Below, piece after piece: positions 6,155 through 8,734 of a stretch of DNA of 8,734 nucleotides. The notes beneath the pieces were generated by a model, which saw nothing but the letters and a program-made list of their open reading frames with translations, ran no database searches and was not told where the DNA came from. Source of the DNA: Bacteroidales bacterium (GTDB lineage Bacteria; Bacteroidota; Bacteroidia; Bacteroidales; VadinHA17); contig JALOMK010000069.1 in the NCBI GenBank assembly GCA_025455505.1, forward strand, positions 1 to 8,734, read 5' to 3'. The position numbers were made by a program, and so were the translations under genes. Every line of letters starts with the position of its first letter. Within the stretch, counting starts at the first letter, position 1.

Positions 6155-7004
6155 CTTCTTCAGTGTTTTTGTCTTTTGTCGCTTCTCTCATGCCTAAGAG
6201 CATTGCAGGCCAGAGAACGAAAATAGCCGGCACGCTGTATAAGAATCCTTTTGTTAGCTCGGGATAGGGTTTCGACTGAAGAGAAGTTTTAAGGCCTACT
6301 TCTGCGAAATCAACACCGGCAAGGTAGAGGAATGAAGTCCCTCCTGCCTCGTGCTCTCCGTAGATGTGGTCGATGTACTGACCCGGGTTTTCTGCCATCC
6401 TCTTTCGGGCCTCCGCTATGAGCTCCCTTCGCGGACCGTATGTGAGAGCCTCTGCCGGGCAGTTCTCAACACAGGCCGGGACCTTCCCTTCCTGAAGGCG
6501 TGGGTAACACATGTTGCACTTTTCTATCTTCGGGTTGGAGCTGTGGTACTCAAACTTGGGACTGTCGAAGGGACACGACACCATGCAGTACCTGCATCCC
6601 ATGCACTTGTCAGCCCGCCAGATCACAGGTCCTTCCTTTGTCTTGTACATCGCCTGCGTGAGACAGGCGGCTGTGCAGGCAGGCTCATTGCAATGCATGC
6701 ACTGCTTTTTGAGGTATACCTCCCCGCTTTCTGCGCTGAAGGCGTTAACAACTGTACGATGCTTTTCATCCGTTTTCCGAACCACTCCTGCAGTGATTGT
6801 CTCCGTCGGAGCCGGAAGGCTGTTGGCTTCAGCACATGAGGTCTCGCAGGTCTGGCATCCGGCACACCTGGTTGAGTCGTAGAGTATTCCGAAAAATTCA
6901 GTCTTCTCAGCAGGTGTCCGCGCTCCTCCCAGCCTTGTCCCGGCAGCAAGTGCGACCCCGCTTACACCGGCAACCTTCAGGAATGTTCTTCGTTGAATTT
7001 TCAT
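6141..7004 (-). CDS. Tat-exported ferredoxin with four [4Fe-4S] clusters and a C-terminal anchor (HybA-like)
   Basis: 287 residues from the ATG at 7004. The N-terminus MKIQRRTFLKVAG is a clear twin-arginine signal, followed by a hydrophobic stretch to about residue 28. Sixteen cysteines form four cluster motifs: C47/50/53/57, C102/105/110/114, C134/137/140/144 and C163/166/178/182. This is the arrangement of DmsB/PsrB/HybA electron-transfer subunits. A C-terminal hydrophobic helix (about 254-271) resembles the membrane anchor of HybA and distinguishes it from soluble DmsB-type proteins. It should sit on the outer face of the cytoplasmic membrane, passing electrons between the NrfD-like subunit and an unseen catalytic partner. 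An upstream in-frame ATG at 7082 would add 26 residues before the Tat motif and overlap the preceding gene by 67 bp, so I reject it. The preceding gene ends 11 bp upstream; no clear Shine-Dalgarno sequence is seen. Confidence 0.95.
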   Translation of the reverse strand: MKIQRRTFLKVAGVSGVALAAGTRLGGARTPAEKTEFFGILYDSTRCAGCQTCETSCAEANSLPAPTETITAGVVRKTDEKHRTVVNAFSAESGEVYLKKQCMHCNEPACTAACLTQAMYKTKEGPVIWRADKCMGCRYCMVSCPFDSPKFEYHSSNPKIEKCNMCYPRLQEGKVPACVENCPAEALTYGPRRELIAEARKRMAENPGQYIDHIYGEHEAGGTSFLYLAGVDFAEVGLKTSLQSKPYPELTKGFLYSVPAIFVLWPAMLLGMREATKDKNTEEDENR

Positions 7005-7015
7005 GATATCGGCAT

Positions 7016-8728
7016 TTATAGAATTTCGTGAAACCAAACTTGCTTTGAGCTGTCGATGAAGTCCGACTGGAAATCCTCCCACACCTCCGGTCCGAGTGAG
7101 GAAAGAACCCCGTCGCGTATCTCACCTCCGTCCTGCAGCACAAGCTGGGAACTCGATTCAGCATCTCCGCCTGTGGCTTTGGCCAGGAAATCGCGCAGAC
7201 GCCCCATTTCCCTGTTAAGATGCAGTACCTGTTTTTCGGCCATGAAGAGGAGGGGATTCTCCCTGAGCCAGTTCGACGGACTGATCTTATATATCCATCC
7301 TGCTTTGTATGGTGATGCATTAATCGCCGAGCTGTCATGGATGAGTGCCTCATTAACACCTGTGATGGTTCCCGAAACGGGAGCATAAAGGTCGATCTGC
7401 TTGCCATTCTGTATCAATGAGAGAAAGCGCTCGCCCCTCTTTACCTTTTTACCCGGTTCCATCATTTTAACCCTTGTTATCCGGCCGGTTACATGCTGAA
7501 GAAAGTCATCAACGCCGGTAGTCACGGTTCCTTCCTGGTCCATGAAGGCCCAGGTATGTGCCTTGTCAAAATAGATCCCGGCAGGAACCGAAATGCCTGA
7601 TGGGTTTAGCGCCGATAAAGAAGGCTCAAGGTGTACCTGTTCGGCGAATTTTCTTTTTCTGAAATATGAAGATGCAACATATATAAGGGCAGCGATTGCA
7701 CAGATTGCGGCAAGCAGGATGAAAAGAGGGCCGAAAACCCTTGTTGTTGCTGCCACGGCCACCGGGCGGACTGAAGCTTCCGCTATCCTGTCTGCGGCAG
7801 TAACTCTTTCACCTGCAATAAGCGCTGTATGTCCGACTTCTGAGATTATATCCTGCCCTTCAGTAACTATCCATCTTGCAAAGTCAGCTGCTGCACCCGT
7901 AACGCCTGAGGCAGGGATCACGGCGCAGATAGAGCTTACAAGGCTCGGCGGGTATTTTCCTATCCACACACCCCGTGTAAATGAATTAAGGTCAGAATAT
8001 ATGGCCTCCTGGAAATCTATTGTTCCGTTGCCGTTCCTGTCCACTGGAAGAATTGCGGTTCCTGCCGGGAGGGCGTTTGTCTTTCCGTCCGCCAGTGAAG
8101 AGAGGCTTACGAAGGCTATGCCGTTCCTGTCGGAGCGGACAAATGAAATTGCTTCAGAATCGTCTGCTGCAGCTATGCCTCCGGCGGTTGCAGCCGAACC
8201 ACTGAAGGCTGCTATTGCCGCGGAAGCAAGGTCATTGTTCCGTGAATAGAATCGCACGGGACTGCTGTCGCCCGTTCCGGTAAGAGAGCCCCAGCTTGCC
8301 CTGCCATCCTGGTTTGTTATCTTTGAAATTGCAGCAGGCGAAAGTCCCTTTTTGTTCAGTTCGGATATTACAGGATTGTCACTGTTTATTATTCCTACTG
8401 TCACATCCCTGCCTATAACTGTCGAAAGTGCGTCTCCAGGCAGGGGAGTGCCGTGAAGACTCCCCGGGATAAGGGCAATTTCCCCGGCTGAGGGATTGCA
8501 GGCTTTTTCGATGTTGTCGGCAGTCTTTACCCTGCTTTCAATGCCGCTTGCCTTTGAGTATCCGGAGGATAGAGATGCAGCAAGCCCCTGCAGCGAAGGA
8601 GTTGTTACAACCGTAATGCCGCGGCTGTCTCCTGCTTTTTCTTCCTGGGCGGAGGTGGCTGTTAATGGCAGCGCCATCAGGAAAGCAGACAGGATAGCGA
8701 CGAGTTTTGAAAATTCTTTTGGTTTCAT
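7016..8728 (-). CDS. Secreted substrate-binding-like domain fused through a membrane helix to a GcvH-like cytoplasmic domain
   Basis: 570 residues. There is a signal peptide at 1-27 (LSAFLMALPLTATSA, cleavage near SA-QEE). Residues 36-315 form an extracytoplasmic domain resembling PstS-type binding proteins (ITVVTTPSLQGLAASLSSGY; later FTRGVWIGKYP and ADFARWIVTEGQDIISEVG). The usual phosphate-contact motifs are not evident, so the ligand is unknown. Within it D230-E241 (DRNGNGTIDFQE) is a canonical 12-residue EF-hand calcium loop. A membrane helix (about 331-355) is followed by FRKRK, placing the rest in the cytoplasm. Residues 381-480 are GcvH-like (KAHTWAF, GVDDFLQHVTG, KVKRGERFLSL, APVSGTI). 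Its only hairpin lysine, K443, is six rather than seven residues before APVSG and lacks the ES/TVKA context. The tail (481-560) repeats LQDGGE and EVWEDF..DF of its paralogue at 4152-4871. The ATG is only 6 bases from the window edge. The Fe-S gene follows by 11 bp. It may connect an external signal or ligand to the redox complex. Confidence 0.85.
   Translation of the reverse strand: MKPKEFSKLVAILSAFLMALPLTATSAQEEKAGDSRGITVVTTPSLQGLAASLSSGYSKASGIESRVKTADNIEKACNPSAGEIALIPGSLHGTPLPGDALSTVIGRDVTVGIINSDNPVISELNKKGLSPAAISKITNQDGRASWGSLTGTGDSSPVRFYSRNNDLASAAIAAFSGSAATAGGIAAADDSEAISFVRSDRNGIAFVSLSSLADGKTNALPAGTAILPVDRNGNGTIDFQEAIYSDLNSFTRGVWIGKYPPSLVSSICAVIPASGVTGAAADFARWIVTEGQDIISEVGHTALIAGERVTAADRIAEASVRPVAVAATTRVFGPLFILLAAICAIAALIYVASSYFRKRKFAEQVHLEPSLSALNPSGISVPAGIYFDKAHTWAFMDQEGTVTTGVDDFLQHVTGRITRVKMMEPGKKVKRGERFLSLIQNGKQIDLYAPVSGTITGVNEALIHDSSAINASPYKAGWIYKISPSNWLRENPLLFMAEKQVLHLNREMGRLRDFLAKATGGDAESSSQLVLQDGGEIRDGVLSSLGPEVWEDFQSDFIDSSKQVWFHEIL
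8006..8041 (-). other. EF-hand-type calcium-binding loop in the substrate-binding-like domain
   Basis: Residues 230-241 of the 570-residue protein have D230, N232, N234, T236, D238 and E241 at loop positions 1, 3, 5, 7, 9 and 12, with G235 at position 6 and I237 at position 8. This satisfies the full EF-hand or dockerin-type loop consensus. It lies in the exported part, where calcium would be available and structural. Confidence 0.7.
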
Positions 8729-8734
8729 GATCGG

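Noticed and set aside
7005..7082. Longer N-terminus of the Fe-S protein, starting at 7082
   Set aside because: It would place 26 residues before a perfect Tat motif and overlap the upstream gene by 67 bp; the ATG at 7004 gives a standard Tat signal.
7593..8249. Plus-strand open frame of 218 codons
   Set aside because: Lies entirely opposite the 570-residue binding-like/H-like gene; low-complexity Ala/Ser/Pro-rich composition with no domain signature, so an antisense shadow.

Overview
The window is almost wholly coding, and every gene reads on the minus strand. In transcription order (right to left) there are seven complete genes and one that runs off the left edge. Gaps are short: 11 bp, a 14-bp overlap, 47, 67, 13, 24 and 2 bp. 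This looks like one long operon or two adjoining ones. The plus strand holds no convincing gene, and there is no rRNA, tRNA, CRISPR array or insertion sequence. The organism looks like an anaerobic or facultative respiring bacterium of medium GC. Most starts lack a recognisable Shine-Dalgarno sequence, which together with the gene content leans towards the Bacteroidota/Ignavibacteriota side, but a deltaproteobacterial-type lineage cannot be excluded.

Right half (8728 to 4152): a membrane redox module. It comprises a secreted substrate-binding-like domain joined through a membrane helix to a glycine-cleavage-H-like domain; a Tat-exported ferredoxin with four [4Fe-4S] clusters and a C-terminal anchor (HybA-like); a polytopic NrfD/HybB-type quinone-reactive membrane subunit; and a second membrane-anchored H-like protein. 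The two H-like proteins are paralogues, share a C-terminal signature, and lack a lysine at the canonical lipoylation position. Predicted topology puts the Fe-S protein outside, NrfD in the membrane and both H-like domains in the cytoplasm. No catalytic subunit (hydrogenase, molybdopterin enzyme or multihaem cytochrome) is visible; it may lie beyond the right edge.

Middle (4084 to 1060): a two-component pair. The sensor kinase has an extracytoplasmic domain with one CXXCH and one CX4CH motif, suggesting covalent haem. The regulator is a complete NtrC-type sigma-54 activator. A perfect 10-bp hairpin lies at the start of the kinase gene. The natural reading is that the pair senses periplasmic redox state or a gas and controls the neighbouring electron-transfer genes.

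Left end (1035 to 1): an archaemetzincin-type zinc protease and the N-terminal part of a Gfo/Idh/MocA oxidoreductase. In the last ~75 bases the reading frame switches, without a stop, to a radical-SAM HemW-like sequence and GC rises from about 47% to about 69%. This is most likely a chimeric contig end rather than a real fusion.
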